Shown here: piece after piece, positions 25,404 to 34,543 of the stretch
Numbering within the stretch: position 1 is the stretch's first letter
How the letters are laid out: each line of letters opens with the position of its first letter
Source of the DNA: Dongia deserti
Lineage (GTDB): Bacteria; Pseudomonadota; Alphaproteobacteria; Dongiales; Dongiaceae
Direction: 5' to 3'
DNA length: 64,000 bases
NCBI RefSeq assembly: GCF_003574735.1
Contig: NZ_QORW01000003.1
Coordinates: 62,001 to 126,000, forward strand
Made by a program: the position numbers and the translations under genes
Notes under the pieces: generated by a model
The model's database searches: none
What the model saw: only the letters and a program-made list of their open reading frames with translations
Told to the model about the DNA's origin: nothing

Positions 25404-28133
25404 ATGCTGACCTTAGGCAGCCTCACTTTTGCAGCACCCTGGCTCCTCGCGGCCCTTGCCGTGCTGCCGATCCTGTGGTGGCTGCTGCGCCTGACGCCGC
25501 CCAGCCCGCGACGCATCGCGTTTCCTCCGATCCGCCTATTGTTCATGCTGCGGCCGAAGGAAGAGACGCCGCATCGCACCCCGTGGTGGCTGATCCTGCT
25601 GCGCCTCATCATCGCCGGCTTGGTGATCGCCGGACTGGCGCAGCCGTTGTGGAACGCGAATTTCGGTTTTCCGCGCAACGGGCCAGTCATGGTCGTGCTC
25701 GATGACGGCTGGGCCGCGGCCCACGGCTGGGAGCAGCGCAAGGAAGCCGCGCATAGGTTGATCAATCGGGCGGAGCGCAATGGCCGTCAAGTCATTCTCG
25801 CCACCACGGCACCGCAGGAAAGCGCGTCCGGCATCGGCCTGACGCCGATGCCCCCGGCGACGGCAGCGGCGCAATTGGCGGCGCTGGAGCCTTCACCCTG
25901 GCCGAACAATCGTGCCGCGGCGACGGATCGGATTACCAAGGCCGAGCTGCCGTCGAATCTCAACATCTTCTGGCTCAGCGATGGGATCGGCAGCCAGAAG
26001 GCCGAGACGGACACCGCGTTCAGCGATGCGCTGTGGGACCGCGGCACGCTCGACGTGATGAGCTTGAAGCTGGATCTGCCGCTACTGGTCTTGCCGCCGG
26101 AGCGCGATGCCGACGGCTTGTGGGCCAGAGTGACGCGTGCGCAGATCGGCGCCGCGCAGCCAGTGAGCCTGCGGGCGCTTGATCGCGAGGGCCGTACGCT
26201 CGGCATCTCCCAAGGCCGCTTCCGGCCCGAGGAACGGACGGCACGCATCAAGATCGATCTGCCGGTCGAGCTTGCGAACCGCGCCAGCCGCATCACGTTG
26301 GAGGATGGCCAGACCGCAGGATCCGTCGCGCTGATGGATGATGGCGGTGGCCGCAAGCCAATCGGCCTCGTCACCGAGAACGCGGCTTTGTCTCGCCAGC
26401 CGATGCTGGGCGACCTCTATTTCGTCGAGCGCGCGCTGGCGCCCAACCACGAAGTGCGCGCCGACCGCTTGCAGACTCTCCTGAAGCAGGAGTTGGCGGT
26501 CATTGTGCTGACCGACAATGCGATCTTCGGGGAAGGGGACCGGACAGCCTTGCGCAAGTGGGCCGAACGTGGCGGCATGGTGGTGCATTTCGCAGGCGAG
26601 AAGCTGGCGGGCGACCCGAAGGATGATCTACTGCTGCCAGTGCGCCTGCGCACCGGCGACCGCACCTTGGGCGGCGCCTTGTCCTGGACCGAGCCGGCAC
26701 ATCTAGCAACGTTCCCGAACTCGTCGCCCTTCTCCGGTCTTGAGGTTCCAAAGGACGTCGAGATCAAGCGCCAGGTGCTGGCCGAACCCGATATCGATCT
26801 TGGTGCCAAGACCTGGGCGCGCCTCACCGATGGCACGCCGCTGGTGACGGGCGAGCGTGTGGGCAATGGGTTCTCGGTCCTCTTCCATGTCAGCAGCACG
26901 GCGGATTGGTCGAACCTGCCGATCTCCGGTCTGTTCGTTCAAATGCTCAACCGGCTGGTGATGACCGCATCGGGCGTCGTGACCAATGCCGACGAGAACC
27001 GGCCGCTAGCGCCGGCCCAGACCTTGAATGCATTCGGCCAGTTGACGACGCCGATCGCGTCCGCAGTTGCCGTCGTCGCCAAGAATCTGCCGGACACCAA
27101 GGTCGGGCCGCTGCATCCACCCGGTTTCTATGGCCCGGATAATCAGCATCGCGCGCTGAACATTGCGCCATCGCAGCCGGTATTCGCGCCGCTGACCATT
27201 CCGGCGCGTCAGCTTGCGGCGGATCGTACGCTGGACCTGGCGCCGTCGCTGTTCCTGATCGCATTCCTGCTGCTGATCGCGGACATGCTGATCGCGCTGG
27301 CCCTGCGCGGGTTGCTGCGGCGACGCGGCGCGGTGGCCACAGCGAGCGCGGGAGCGATCGCGCTCTGGCTGCTGATGACACCGCAGCCGTCGGAAGCGCA
27401 GCAATTACCCGAGCAGGACATCCTCGCCGCAACGGAGACCACGCATCTGGCCTACGTGCGGACAGGCGTGCCACAGGTCGATGCCACCAGTCGTGCAGGA
27501 CTCTATGGCATCACCCAGACTCTCCTGCGCCGGACCTCGGTCGATGTCGGCAACCCGGTCGCGGTCGATGTGGAGGTGGATGAGCTGTCCTTCTATCCAT
27601 TCCTCTATTGGCCGGTGACGGCCGGACAGCGCACGCCGTCACCCGAGGCGATCGACAAGCTGAACCACTATCTCGCGGTCGGCGGGATGATCCTGTTCGA
27701 CACTGCTGATCAGAATCTGGTCGGCATGACCGGCGGCGACATGGGACCGGGTGCGCAGCGCCTCGTCGAGCTGACGCCGGGCCTGGACGTGCCGAGGCTG
27801 ATTCCCATGCCGCCGGACCACGTCCTGACAAAATCCTTCTATCTGCTGCGCGACTTTCCGGGCCGGTGGATCGGCGGAACCGTGTGGGTGGAGGTGCCGC
27901 GAGGCCGCGTCAATGACGGTGTTTCCGGCATCCTGGTCGGCAGCAACGACTATGCGGCCGCATGGGCGACCGACGAAGTGGGTCAGCCGATGTTCCCGGT
28001 GACGCCCGGCGGCGAGCGGCAGCGCGAAATGGCGTTCCGGTTCGGGATCAACATGATCATGTATGCGCTGACCGGAAACTACAAATCCGATCAGGTGCAT
28101 GTGCCGGCGATCCTGGAAAGGTTGGGGCAATGA
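25404..28133 (+). CDS. BatA-like/DUF4159 inner-membrane protein
   Basis: A 909-residue protein. The N-terminus has the BatA-type double membrane segment (FAAPWLLAALAVLPILWWLL and a second helix near 65-85) separated by a short basic loop. A large extracytoplasmic part follows, then a further pair of helices near 610-660, and finally a DUF4159 region (LAYVRTGVPQVDATSRAGLY...FDTADQNL). DUF4159 is related to glutamine-amidotransferase-like folds without an obvious catalytic triad. It overlaps the next gene as ATGA. The module probably acts in envelope maintenance; no function is proven. Confidence 0.88.
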   Translation: MLTLGSLTFAAPWLLAALAVLPILWWLLRLTPPSPRRIAFPPIRLLFMLRPKEETPHRTPWWLILLRLIIAGLVIAGLAQPLWNANFGFPRNGPVMVVLDDGWAAAHGWEQRKEAAHRLINRAERNGRQVILATTAPQESASGIGLTPMPPATAAAQLAALEPSPWPNNRAAATDRITKAELPSNLNIFWLSDGIGSQKAETDTAFSDALWDRGTLDVMSLKLDLPLLVLPPERDADGLWARVTRAQIGAAQPVSLRALDREGRTLGISQGRFRPEERTARIKIDLPVELANRASRITLEDGQTAGSVALMDDGGGRKPIGLVTENAALSRQPMLGDLYFVERALAPNHEVRADRLQTLLKQELAVIVLTDNAIFGEGDRTALRKWAERGGMVVHFAGEKLAGDPKDDLLLPVRLRTGDRTLGGALSWTEPAHLATFPNSSPFSGLEVPKDVEIKRQVLAEPDIDLGAKTWARLTDGTPLVTGERVGNGFSVLFHVSSTADWSNLPISGLFVQMLNRLVMTASGVVTNADENRPLAPAQTLNAFGQLTTPIASAVAVVAKNLPDTKVGPLHPPGFYGPDNQHRALNIAPSQPVFAPLTIPARQLAADRTLDLAPSLFLIAFLLLIADMLIALALRGLLRRRGAVATASAGAIALWLLMTPQPSEAQQLPEQDILAATETTHLAYVRTGVPQVDATSRAGLYGITQTLLRRTSVDVGNPVAVDVEVDELSFYPFLYWPVTAGQRTPSPEAIDKLNHYLAVGGMILFDTADQNLVGMTGGDMGPGAQRLVELTPGLDVPRLIPMPPDHVLTKSFYLLRDFPGRWIGGTVWVEVPRGRVNDGVSGILVGSNDYAAAWATDEVGQPMFPVTPGGERQREMAFRFGINMIMYALTGNYKSDQVHVPAILERLGQ

Positions 28134-30202
28134 TCCGCGACGCCTACTCGATCGCCTTTGATCCATTGCTGCCCTGGTGGTTGGTCGCGGCGCTCGCGAC
28201 ATTGTTCGTGGCGCTGGTCGGATATGCGCTGGTGCGGCGTGCCCGGGGCGCGCTGCTGCGCTTGCTGGCAGGCGCCGCCCTCACGGCGATCCTGCTCAAT
28301 CCCTCCCTGGTGCAGGAGCAGCGTGCCTACCAGAAGGATATCGGCCTGGTGGTGATCGATCGCTCGCCCAGTCAGACCTTGGAGAACCGCACGGCCGACG
28401 CCGATGCGGCGGTCGCCAAGCTGCGCGAGACAGCCAAAAACTTCGAGGACCTGGATCTGCGCGTGGTGGAGACCAAGGGTGGCGTCGACTATGCGGAAAA
28501 GGGCACGCAACTGTTCGACACGGTGCGCGAGGCATTGGCCGACATTCCGCAGAAGCGCTTGGCCGCCCTGGTGCTGGTGACCGACGGCCAGGTGCACGAC
28601 GCACCCGCTGCGGCGCGGGAGCTCGGCATTACCGCGCCGGTGCATCTGGTCATGACCGGCAATCCTGACGGCAAGGACCGGCGCATTGTCGTGACGCAGT
28701 CACCGACCTATGGCTTGGTCGGCAAGAGCGTTGATGTCACGTTCCAGGTCGATGATCTGGGCAGCCCGGCCCTCGGTGTCGCGCGTGTGACGATCCGCCG
28801 CGACGGGCAGCGGATCGCGGACATCGACGCGCCGGTCGGCAAGCCGCAGAGCGTCCCGCTCGACATCGTGCATGGCGGCCAGACCGTGTTCGAGATCGAG
28901 GTCGCGAGGGCCGAGCAGGAGTTGACGCTGGTCAATAACGCGGCGGTGTTCGCGGTCAACGGCGTGCGCGACCGGCTGCGCGTGCTGCTGATTTCCGGCG
29001 AGCCCTATCCCGGCGAGCGCACGTGGCGCAACCTGTTGAAATCCGATCCGTCGGTCGAGCTGATCCATTTCACCATTCTACGGCCGCCGAACAAGCAGGA
29101 CGCGACGCCGATCAACGAGCTGGCACTGATCGCCTTCCCCGTCGACGAGCTGTTCGATATCAAGCTGCGTGAATTCGATCTGATCATCTTCGATCGGTTC
29201 CAGCATCTTGGCATCCTGCCGGACGAGTATTTCCAGCACATCGTCGAGTACGTGAAAGAAGGCGGCGCGGTGTTCGAATCCGCGGGACCGAGCTCCGCGG
29301 GCCAGTTCAGCCTCTATCGCACGCCGCTGGAGCAGATCTTCGCAGCGCAGCCGACCGGCGAGATCCGCACCCAGGGCTTCCAGCCGCAGGTGACGCCGGT
29401 AGGCTTGCGCCATCCTGTCACCAATGACCTGCTGCCACCCGACCAGGACAAGCCGAGCTGGGGCCGCTGGTTCCGCGAGATGCCCGCGAGCTCCGCGCGC
29501 GGCGTGACAGTCATGAGCGGGATCGATGGCCTACCACTGCTGATCCTCGACCGCGTCGGCAAGGGCCGCGTCGCGCAGCTCTTCTCCGACCAGCTGTGGC
29601 TGTGGTCCAAGGGCTTCGAGGGCGGCGGCCCGCACGCCGAGCTGATCCGGCGGATCGGCCACTGGCTGATGCAGGAGCCGGACCTCGAGGAAGAGGACCT
29701 GCGCGCGACGGTGATCGACGGGCGTCTGGAAGTCCGCCGGCAAAGCCTCACGACCCAAATCGACGAGGTGGAGGTCACCCGACCAGACGGCACAAAGGAG
29801 AAAGTGAAGCTGCGCGATGATGGCCGCGGCCGCGCGACCGGCTCAATCGCCGCCGCCGAGCAAGGGCTCTACAAGGTTACCGATGGCACCCGCCAAGCTT
29901 TCGCCGCCTCCGGCGCGCTCAATTCCAAGGAATGGTCGGACCCGCGCGCCAGCGCCAGCCTGCTCCAGCCGCTGGTGGACGAGACCGCCGGCGGTGTGCA
30001 GGCAGTCAGCGTCAACGGCCAGCCCAACTGGCGCCGCGTGCCGGTCGACGGCGCCATGGCCGGCAGCAACTGGCTCGGCCTGCGCCAGAATGCCGACTAC
30101 ACGGTGACCGGCGTCACCAACATGCCGCTGCTGCCAGCCTGGGCCGCGCTGCTCCTGGCGCTCGGCCTGGTGCTGCTGGCGTGGCGACGGGAGAGCAAGT
30201 AG
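28130..30202 (+). CDS. Large membrane protein of the MoxR/DUF58 module
   Basis: The 690-residue product starts MIRDAYSIAFDPLLPWWL, two membrane segments fill about 15-60, and the VVIDRSPSQTLENR and LAALVLVTDGQVHD blocks look like a degenerate von Willebrand A domain. A middle beta-rich part and a segment resembling a class-I amidotransferase fold (LLISGEPYPGERTWRNLLKS) follow, and a single C-terminal helix (LLPAWAALLLALGLVLLAW) closes it. It begins at ATG 28130, overlapping the previous stop. It is the last gene of the MoxR block and is presumably inserted in the inner membrane with most of its mass outside. Confidence 0.85.
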   Translation: MIRDAYSIAFDPLLPWWLVAALATLFVALVGYALVRRARGALLRLLAGAALTAILLNPSLVQEQRAYQKDIGLVVIDRSPSQTLENRTADADAAVAKLRETAKNFEDLDLRVVETKGGVDYAEKGTQLFDTVREALADIPQKRLAALVLVTDGQVHDAPAAARELGITAPVHLVMTGNPDGKDRRIVVTQSPTYGLVGKSVDVTFQVDDLGSPALGVARVTIRRDGQRIADIDAPVGKPQSVPLDIVHGGQTVFEIEVARAEQELTLVNNAAVFAVNGVRDRLRVLLISGEPYPGERTWRNLLKSDPSVELIHFTILRPPNKQDATPINELALIAFPVDELFDIKLREFDLIIFDRFQHLGILPDEYFQHIVEYVKEGGAVFESAGPSSAGQFSLYRTPLEQIFAAQPTGEIRTQGFQPQVTPVGLRHPVTNDLLPPDQDKPSWGRWFREMPASSARGVTVMSGIDGLPLLILDRVGKGRVAQLFSDQLWLWSKGFEGGGPHAELIRRIGHWLMQEPDLEEEDLRATVIDGRLEVRRQSLTTQIDEVEVTRPDGTKEKVKLRDDGRGRATGSIAAAEQGLYKVTDGTRQAFAASGALNSKEWSDPRASASLLQPLVDETAGGVQAVSVNGQPNWRRVPVDGAMAGSNWLGLRQNADYTVTGVTNMPLLPAWAALLLALGLVLLAWRRESK

Positions 30203-30256
30203 ACAGCGCGCTCGTAGGCGTCTGCCGCGCCTAGCGTCCCTGTCGATTCCTTGCAT

Positions 30257-31264
30257 ATGATGCGCGACCAGAACGGCGCGAACGGGGGAAATCGAGGAAA
30301 TCGACCGGTGAATATAGCCGTCGTCATCTGCACCTTTCGGCGACCTGGTTCCCTCCATCGAACATTGGCGTCTCTGGCCCAATGTGCTCCTCCACGCCGT
30401 TCCGCGTGGAGCATCGCGGTCGTAGACAACTTCGGCTGCATGCAGACCCAGAATGTTGTCGCGTCCTTCCGCGACCGCCTGCCCATCGAGATTCTAGTGG
30501 AGCGAAGACAAGGTCTGGCGCACGCCCGGAACGCGGCAGTCGCAGCGATAGATTGCGATTACTTCATATGGACCGATGATGACGTGACCGTCAGCTGCAA
30601 CTGGATCCGCGACTATGAAGCGGCATTCGAGCGGCATCCGGAAGCGGCGTTCTTTGGTGGTCCAATCCTGCCCCAGTTCGAGGGCGAAGCACCAGCTTGG
30701 CTCGCCACGTGCCTGCCTGCCGTCTACACCGCCTTCGCGGGCCGAGACCTGTCCAAGAATGTGACCAGATTCGACCGAAACTCAAAGGAGCTGCCGTTCG
30801 GCGCGAACATGGCCATTCGCGCACGGGAGCAACGTCAGTTCTCGTACGACGTCAGGCTGGGTCGCCAGCCCGGCCGGCAGATTCTGAGCGGCGAGGAATC
30901 GGATTGCCTGGAGCGTATCTGCTCCGCCGGCGGGATAGGATTCTGGCTTCCGAGCGCGCGAGTCGACCACCGGATCGATCGGAAGAGGCAGTCGATTGCT
31001 TATCTGCGGCGTTATTACGCGGGTGTCAGTTTCGGCAAGACCCGCGCACGGCTACTCAACGGATCAGCAAGGCCGCAGGTCGGGACGCTCGGTGCCAGAT
31101 GGAGATTGGTGCTCAGCGGTGGACGCTACCTGTGGGGCCGGCTGAGCGGCCAACCCAAGGTTTGGATTAGGGCGCTGAAGCACTCGGCGAGATTAAGCGG
31201 CGAGCTTGCGGCCCGGCGCGAGCTTCACATGGCAGGCCGCGACGCGCGGAGGCTCGAACAATGA
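30257..31264 (+). CDS. Family 2 glycosyltransferase
   Basis: About 335 residues with a GT-A fold: VNIAVVICTFRRPGSLHRTL at the N-terminus, the acidic metal/nucleotide motif TDDDVTV near 115, and GGPILPQFEGEAPAWL, which is common in GT2 enzymes of polysaccharide and glycolipid pathways. The tail is basic and could contact membrane lipids. Start codons TTG 30251, ATG 30257 and ATG 30260 are all possible. It overlaps the next gene by four bases (ATGA), so sugar transfer and the phosphodiesterase-type protein probably serve the same glycan. Confidence 0.85.
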   Translation: MMRDQNGANGGNRGNRPVNIAVVICTFRRPGSLHRTLASLAQCAPPRRSAWSIAVVDNFGCMQTQNVVASFRDRLPIEILVERRQGLAHARNAAVAAIDCDYFIWTDDDVTVSCNWIRDYEAAFERHPEAAFFGGPILPQFEGEAPAWLATCLPAVYTAFAGRDLSKNVTRFDRNSKELPFGANMAIRAREQRQFSYDVRLGRQPGRQILSGEESDCLERICSAGGIGFWLPSARVDHRIDRKRQSIAYLRRYYAGVSFGKTRARLLNGSARPQVGTLGARWRLVLSGGRYLWGRLSGQPKVWIRALKHSARLSGELAARRELHMAGRDARRLEQ

Positions 31265-32796
31265 AACGTCCCATGCTCATCCTCGGACTCGATGGTTTCG
31301 AGCCGAGCATCGCCGAGTGCCTGCTTGCCAAGGGAGGAATGCCCAACCTGCGGGCGCTTTCGGCTGCGAGCGCGCGCTATCGCCTGGATCACGGCGAGGC
31401 GAAGCGAACCGGCTTGGCCTGGGAGCACTTTGCGCTGGGGCGAGAGCCATCGGCTTACGGCCGTCATGCTGCCGTGCACTTCGATCCCGCGACCTACTTG
31501 GTCAACCAGGAGGGAACGTCGTCCAAGCCCTTTCTTGCCGATCTGGCCAAGCAGGTCCTCGTCTTCGACGCACCGTATTTCGATCTTGGCGCCGCCCCGA
31601 ACTGCACTGGTCTGGTGAGCTGGGGCGCGCACGATGCCGGCGTAACGCCGCATTGCAATCCCGCGGGCCTCACCGAAGAGATCACTTCGAAATTCGGCCC
31701 CTATCCAGCGACCAAGTACATCTACGGCTTCGTCTGGCCAAACAAGCGCAAGGCCCGCAACATGGCGACGGCGCTGGTCGAAGCGGTTGAGCAGCGTAGC
31801 GCCATCGGCCATTGGCTGTGCACGGAGCGCCTACCCGGCTGGGATGTCGCTGTGATTGTGGTGAGCGAGTTCCACTCGGCGGTTGAGGCACTGTGGCACG
31901 GTTACGATCCCGATCATCCCCTTCACGATCACCGCTCGTCCAAGCCCGCTCGCGCCGGAATCATCGGTGTCTACGAGGCATTCGACCGGATGCTTGGAGT
32001 CTATCGCCGGTCAATCCCTGAAGCGGACATGATCGCCTTCTCGATGCACGGCATGGGGCCCAATGAGTCGGACGTGCCAACCATGCTGCTATTGCCGGAG
32101 CTCATGTACCGCGCGAGCGTTGGAACGGCATTGTTCGAGCCACGCGAGGATTGGCGCGGTGCTCTCCTCCCCACGCTCGAGCGCAAGGAATCGTGGAACC
32201 GCGCCGTCAAGTCTTGCCTGCAACACCAGCGAGAGGATGATGGAACGGGACTCCCGCTCGATTGGATGCCGGCGACAGCGTACCGCAGGTACTGGCCGAC
32301 GATGGAAGCATTCGCGCTGCCCTCCTACTACGATGGGCGCATCCGGATCAATCTGAAAGGACGCGAGCGTGACGGCTTGGTGAGCGCCACAGACTATGGC
32401 GCCAAGCTCGACGAGATCTGCGCCTTGCTCGAGGAATGCAGGGACCCAAGAACGAACCAGCCGGTCGTTCGCCACATAACCCGCCCGGTCGCTGCGGATC
32501 CGTTGAAGGCCGGCCCGACCGAATCCGATCTCGTGGTGGTCTGGCGTGGCGCGCCGCTTGCCTTCCAGCATCATCGATATGGACTTATCGGACCAGCGCC
32601 GTACCGGCGTACCGGCGGGCATACCGGGGACTCGGGCATTGCCTATTTCAGCACACCACAGCTTCCCCGGGGTGACTTCGGGACAGCCAGTGCGTTCGAC
32701 GTGGCGCCGACGCTCGTCGACTTGCTTGGTCAACCGCAGCTCCCGCATCTCAGCGGTCGGAGCCTACTCCAAGCGGAATGCGCGGCGGCAGTCTAG
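31261..32796 (+). CDS. Alkaline-phosphatase-superfamily protein (type I phosphodiesterase-like)
   Basis: The 511-residue protein opens LILGLDGFEPSIAECLLAKG, with Asp and then GGMPNLRAL, the first metal-binding block of the phosphodiesterase/nucleotide pyrophosphatase family. A candidate catalytic Thr lies in KRTGLAWEHFALG, and a late GGHTGDSGIAYFS block supplies a histidine ligand. There is no signal peptide, so it is probably cytoplasmic or peripheral. It is translationally coupled to the glycosyltransferase. Related proteins occur in surface-polysaccharide clusters, where they may add or remove phosphate-linked groups; the substrate is unknown. Confidence 0.72.
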   Translation: MKRPMLILGLDGFEPSIAECLLAKGGMPNLRALSAASARYRLDHGEAKRTGLAWEHFALGREPSAYGRHAAVHFDPATYLVNQEGTSSKPFLADLAKQVLVFDAPYFDLGAAPNCTGLVSWGAHDAGVTPHCNPAGLTEEITSKFGPYPATKYIYGFVWPNKRKARNMATALVEAVEQRSAIGHWLCTERLPGWDVAVIVVSEFHSAVEALWHGYDPDHPLHDHRSSKPARAGIIGVYEAFDRMLGVYRRSIPEADMIAFSMHGMGPNESDVPTMLLLPELMYRASVGTALFEPREDWRGALLPTLERKESWNRAVKSCLQHQREDDGTGLPLDWMPATAYRRYWPTMEAFALPSYYDGRIRINLKGRERDGLVSATDYGAKLDEICALLEECRDPRTNQPVVRHITRPVAADPLKAGPTESDLVVVWRGAPLAFQHHRYGLIGPAPYRRTGGHTGDSGIAYFSTPQLPRGDFGTASAFDVAPTLVDLLGQPQLPHLSGRSLLQAECAAAV

Positions 32797-32800
32797 AAAA

Positions 32801-32837
32801 CGTCAAAAACAAAACGGCCCCGCTTGCGCGGGGCCGT
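32801..32837 (-). terminator. Intrinsic terminator of the small secreted-protein gene
   Basis: A perfect 10-bp stem ACGGCCCCGC/GCGGGGCCGT (32814-32837) with loop TTGC. Read on the minus strand it is followed by a T-rich tract (TTTTGTTTTTGACG), so it ends the minus-strand gene whose stop is at 32866. It may also help end the converging phosphodiesterase transcript. Confidence 0.88.
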
Positions 32838-32865
32838 TGTCGGTTCGAAGAACCAGAGAAGTCGC

Positions 32866-33213
32866 TTACATGGCGACCAAGGCGTCATACTCCCTCAGGA
32901 GCGCCTGGACTTCCTCGTGGTCGCAGCCCTTGCTGACCGCGAGCACGCGGGCGTCGGTCTTCGCCGTCTCGATGAGCGTGAGGCGCTCACCGCCGCCGAT
33001 CTCGTGATTGACGGCCGCGTCGATCTTGGTGCCGAGCGCGCGCCAGGTTGCGCGATCATGCACGACGCCGCGGCAGATCTCTGCCAGGCGGACCGCCTCT
33101 TGGAGTTGAGTCCATTTCGCAGCCGAATCCTGAGCCAAGGCAGCGCCGGCGCTGCCGGCAACACCGGCGGCCAGGGCCGCTGCCAGGAGCTTGCGGGAGA
33201 ACTTCTTGGACAT
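32866..33213 (-). CDS. Small secreted protein of unknown function
   Basis: A 115-residue protein: MSKKFSRKLLAAALAAGVAG begins a clear Sec signal peptide with cleavage probably after ALA-Q near residue 28. The mature part is about 88 residues, helical and charged, with two cysteines (in EICRG and KGCDH) that could form a disulfide. ATG 33213 is chosen because AGAAGGG lies about 10 bases upstream; ATG 33222 has it too close. It is monocistronic with its own terminator. I do not recognise the family; periplasmic binding or stress roles are possible. Confidence 0.78.
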   Translation of the reverse strand: MSKKFSRKLLAAALAAGVAGSAGAALAQDSAAKWTQLQEAVRLAEICRGVVHDRATWRALGTKIDAAVNHEIGGGERLTLIETAKTDARVLAVSKGCDHEEVQALLREYDALVAM

Positions 33214-33424
33214 TTTGGCCATCCCTTCTGGTTCTTGGTTGTCCGATTTGGGGTTTTGAGAGAAAACCGCGCCTAGTCTCTGGCGGTCGAAGGCGGTTTG
33301 CAACCTTTTTTGTCGTCCAGACCGCGGAATTCCGCCATTGATAGACGGGTTTAAGCCAAATCCGGGCGTGCGAGTCGGGCATGCTCCGCCCCCGTTGCAC
33401 CCCGGCCACAGCAGGGGAACTAAC

Positions 33425-34336
33425 GTGCGATTGACCAAGCGGTTCCGCGATTTGATTGAGGCCGAGGAAATCCTGATCTTGCCTGGCATTTTTGACGCGC
33501 TCAGCGCTCGCTTGGCGGCGGAGGCTGGCTTCCAGGCTGTGGTCGGCGGCGGATATGCGGCGACCGCCAGCTTGATCGGCGCGCCCGACATCGGGCAGCT
33601 CGGCTTGGCGGAGATGGCCGACCATTATCGCCGCCTAGCCGATTCGATCGACATCCCGATCCTGGCTGACGCCGACACCGGGTTCGGTGATTCGGTCAAC
33701 GTGGCGCGGACGGTCCGTGCATACGAACGCGCCGGCGTGGCGGCCCTCATCATCGAGGATCAGGTCGCTCCGAAACGCTGTGGCCACATGGAGGGCAAGC
33801 GCGTCATCCCCGTCGCCGATATGATTGCCAAGATCAAGGCGGCGCTGGACGCGCGAGTCGATGACGACCTGATGATCGTGGCGCGGACCGATGCGCGCGC
33901 GATCGAAGGTCTGGAGGCCGCAGTCGAACGCGCGCAGCTCTACCGCGCCGTCGGCGCCGACATGATCTTCGTCGAGGCGCCGCTCAGCACCGACGAGATG
34001 GCTTACATCTGCTCCGATATCGCGGCCCCCTGCCTTGCCAACAACGTGGAGGGCGGCAAGACGCCCATCCTCTCCGCCGAGCGGCTGGAGGAAGTCGGCT
34101 ATGCGGCGGTCGCGTTCCCGGTCTCGGCCAGCTATGTGGCGGCCAAGGCCCTGCGCGCTTTCTTCTCGGACCTGCACGCGGCCGGCGATACGAGCACACT
34201 CACCGACCGTATGCTGCATTTCGCCGCCTTCCACGAGATCGTCGGCCTGCCGAAGCTCAGGGAGCAGGAACGTGCCTGCGATGCCTTCGCGCGTGAATTC
34301 CTGGAGCGCGCGGCGGAACTCGATCGCGAGGACTAG
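33425..34336 (+). CDS. Isocitrate lyase/PEP mutase-superfamily protein
   Basis: The 303-residue TIM-barrel protein has the motifs of the C-C lyase branch: LPGIFDALSARLAAEAGF, DADTGFGD for metal and substrate, and the flexible-loop motif RCGHMEGK, which replaces KKCGH and normally carries the catalytic cysteine. Close relatives are annotated oxaloacetate decarboxylase, 2-methylisocitrate lyase or dimethylmalate lyase; the exact acid cannot be fixed. It starts at GTG 33425 with AGGGGAA upstream. It stands alone, divergent from the small secreted-protein gene. Confidence 0.86.
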   Translation: MRLTKRFRDLIEAEEILILPGIFDALSARLAAEAGFQAVVGGGYAATASLIGAPDIGQLGLAEMADHYRRLADSIDIPILADADTGFGDSVNVARTVRAYERAGVAALIIEDQVAPKRCGHMEGKRVIPVADMIAKIKAALDARVDDDLMIVARTDARAIEGLEAAVERAQLYRAVGADMIFVEAPLSTDEMAYICSDIAAPCLANNVEGGKTPILSAERLEEVGYAAVAFPVSASYVAAKALRAFFSDLHAAGDTSTLTDRMLHFAAFHEIVGLPKLREQERACDAFAREFLERAAELDRED

Positions 34337-34434
34337 CACCCTGGATCGGTCCGTGTCGGAGCCTGCGTCCTCACATCACGTCTTTGATATTATTGCCAAA
34401 TATCGATTGCGAGGTCTTAACACACGATTTATCC

Positions 34435-34455
34435 AGGAGGCATAGCATGAGATAA
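34435..34455 (+). other. Two-codon minimal ORF with consensus ribosome binding site
   Basis: A consensus AGGAGG (34435-34440) is followed after six bases by ATG AGA TAA (34447-34455). The frame is not that of the LOG gene, whose likely ATG is 34544. It could be a leader minigene whose translation affects the downstream message, or the remnant of a lost gene start. Upstream bases 34380-34434 are unusually AT-rich for this window and may hold the promoter. Confidence 0.4.
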
Positions 34456-34543
34456 GAAAGGTTTGGCCGCGTCGGGCTTGGCACCCCATCCGACCAAATT
34501 CAGAGATCAGGATCGGCTATCGGTCGGAACAGGTTTTCAAAAG

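Noticed and set aside
27962-28129. Upstream extension of the 690-residue membrane protein
   Set aside because: These 56 codons overlap the end of the BatA-like gene in another frame. The ATGA junction at 28130 is the natural start.
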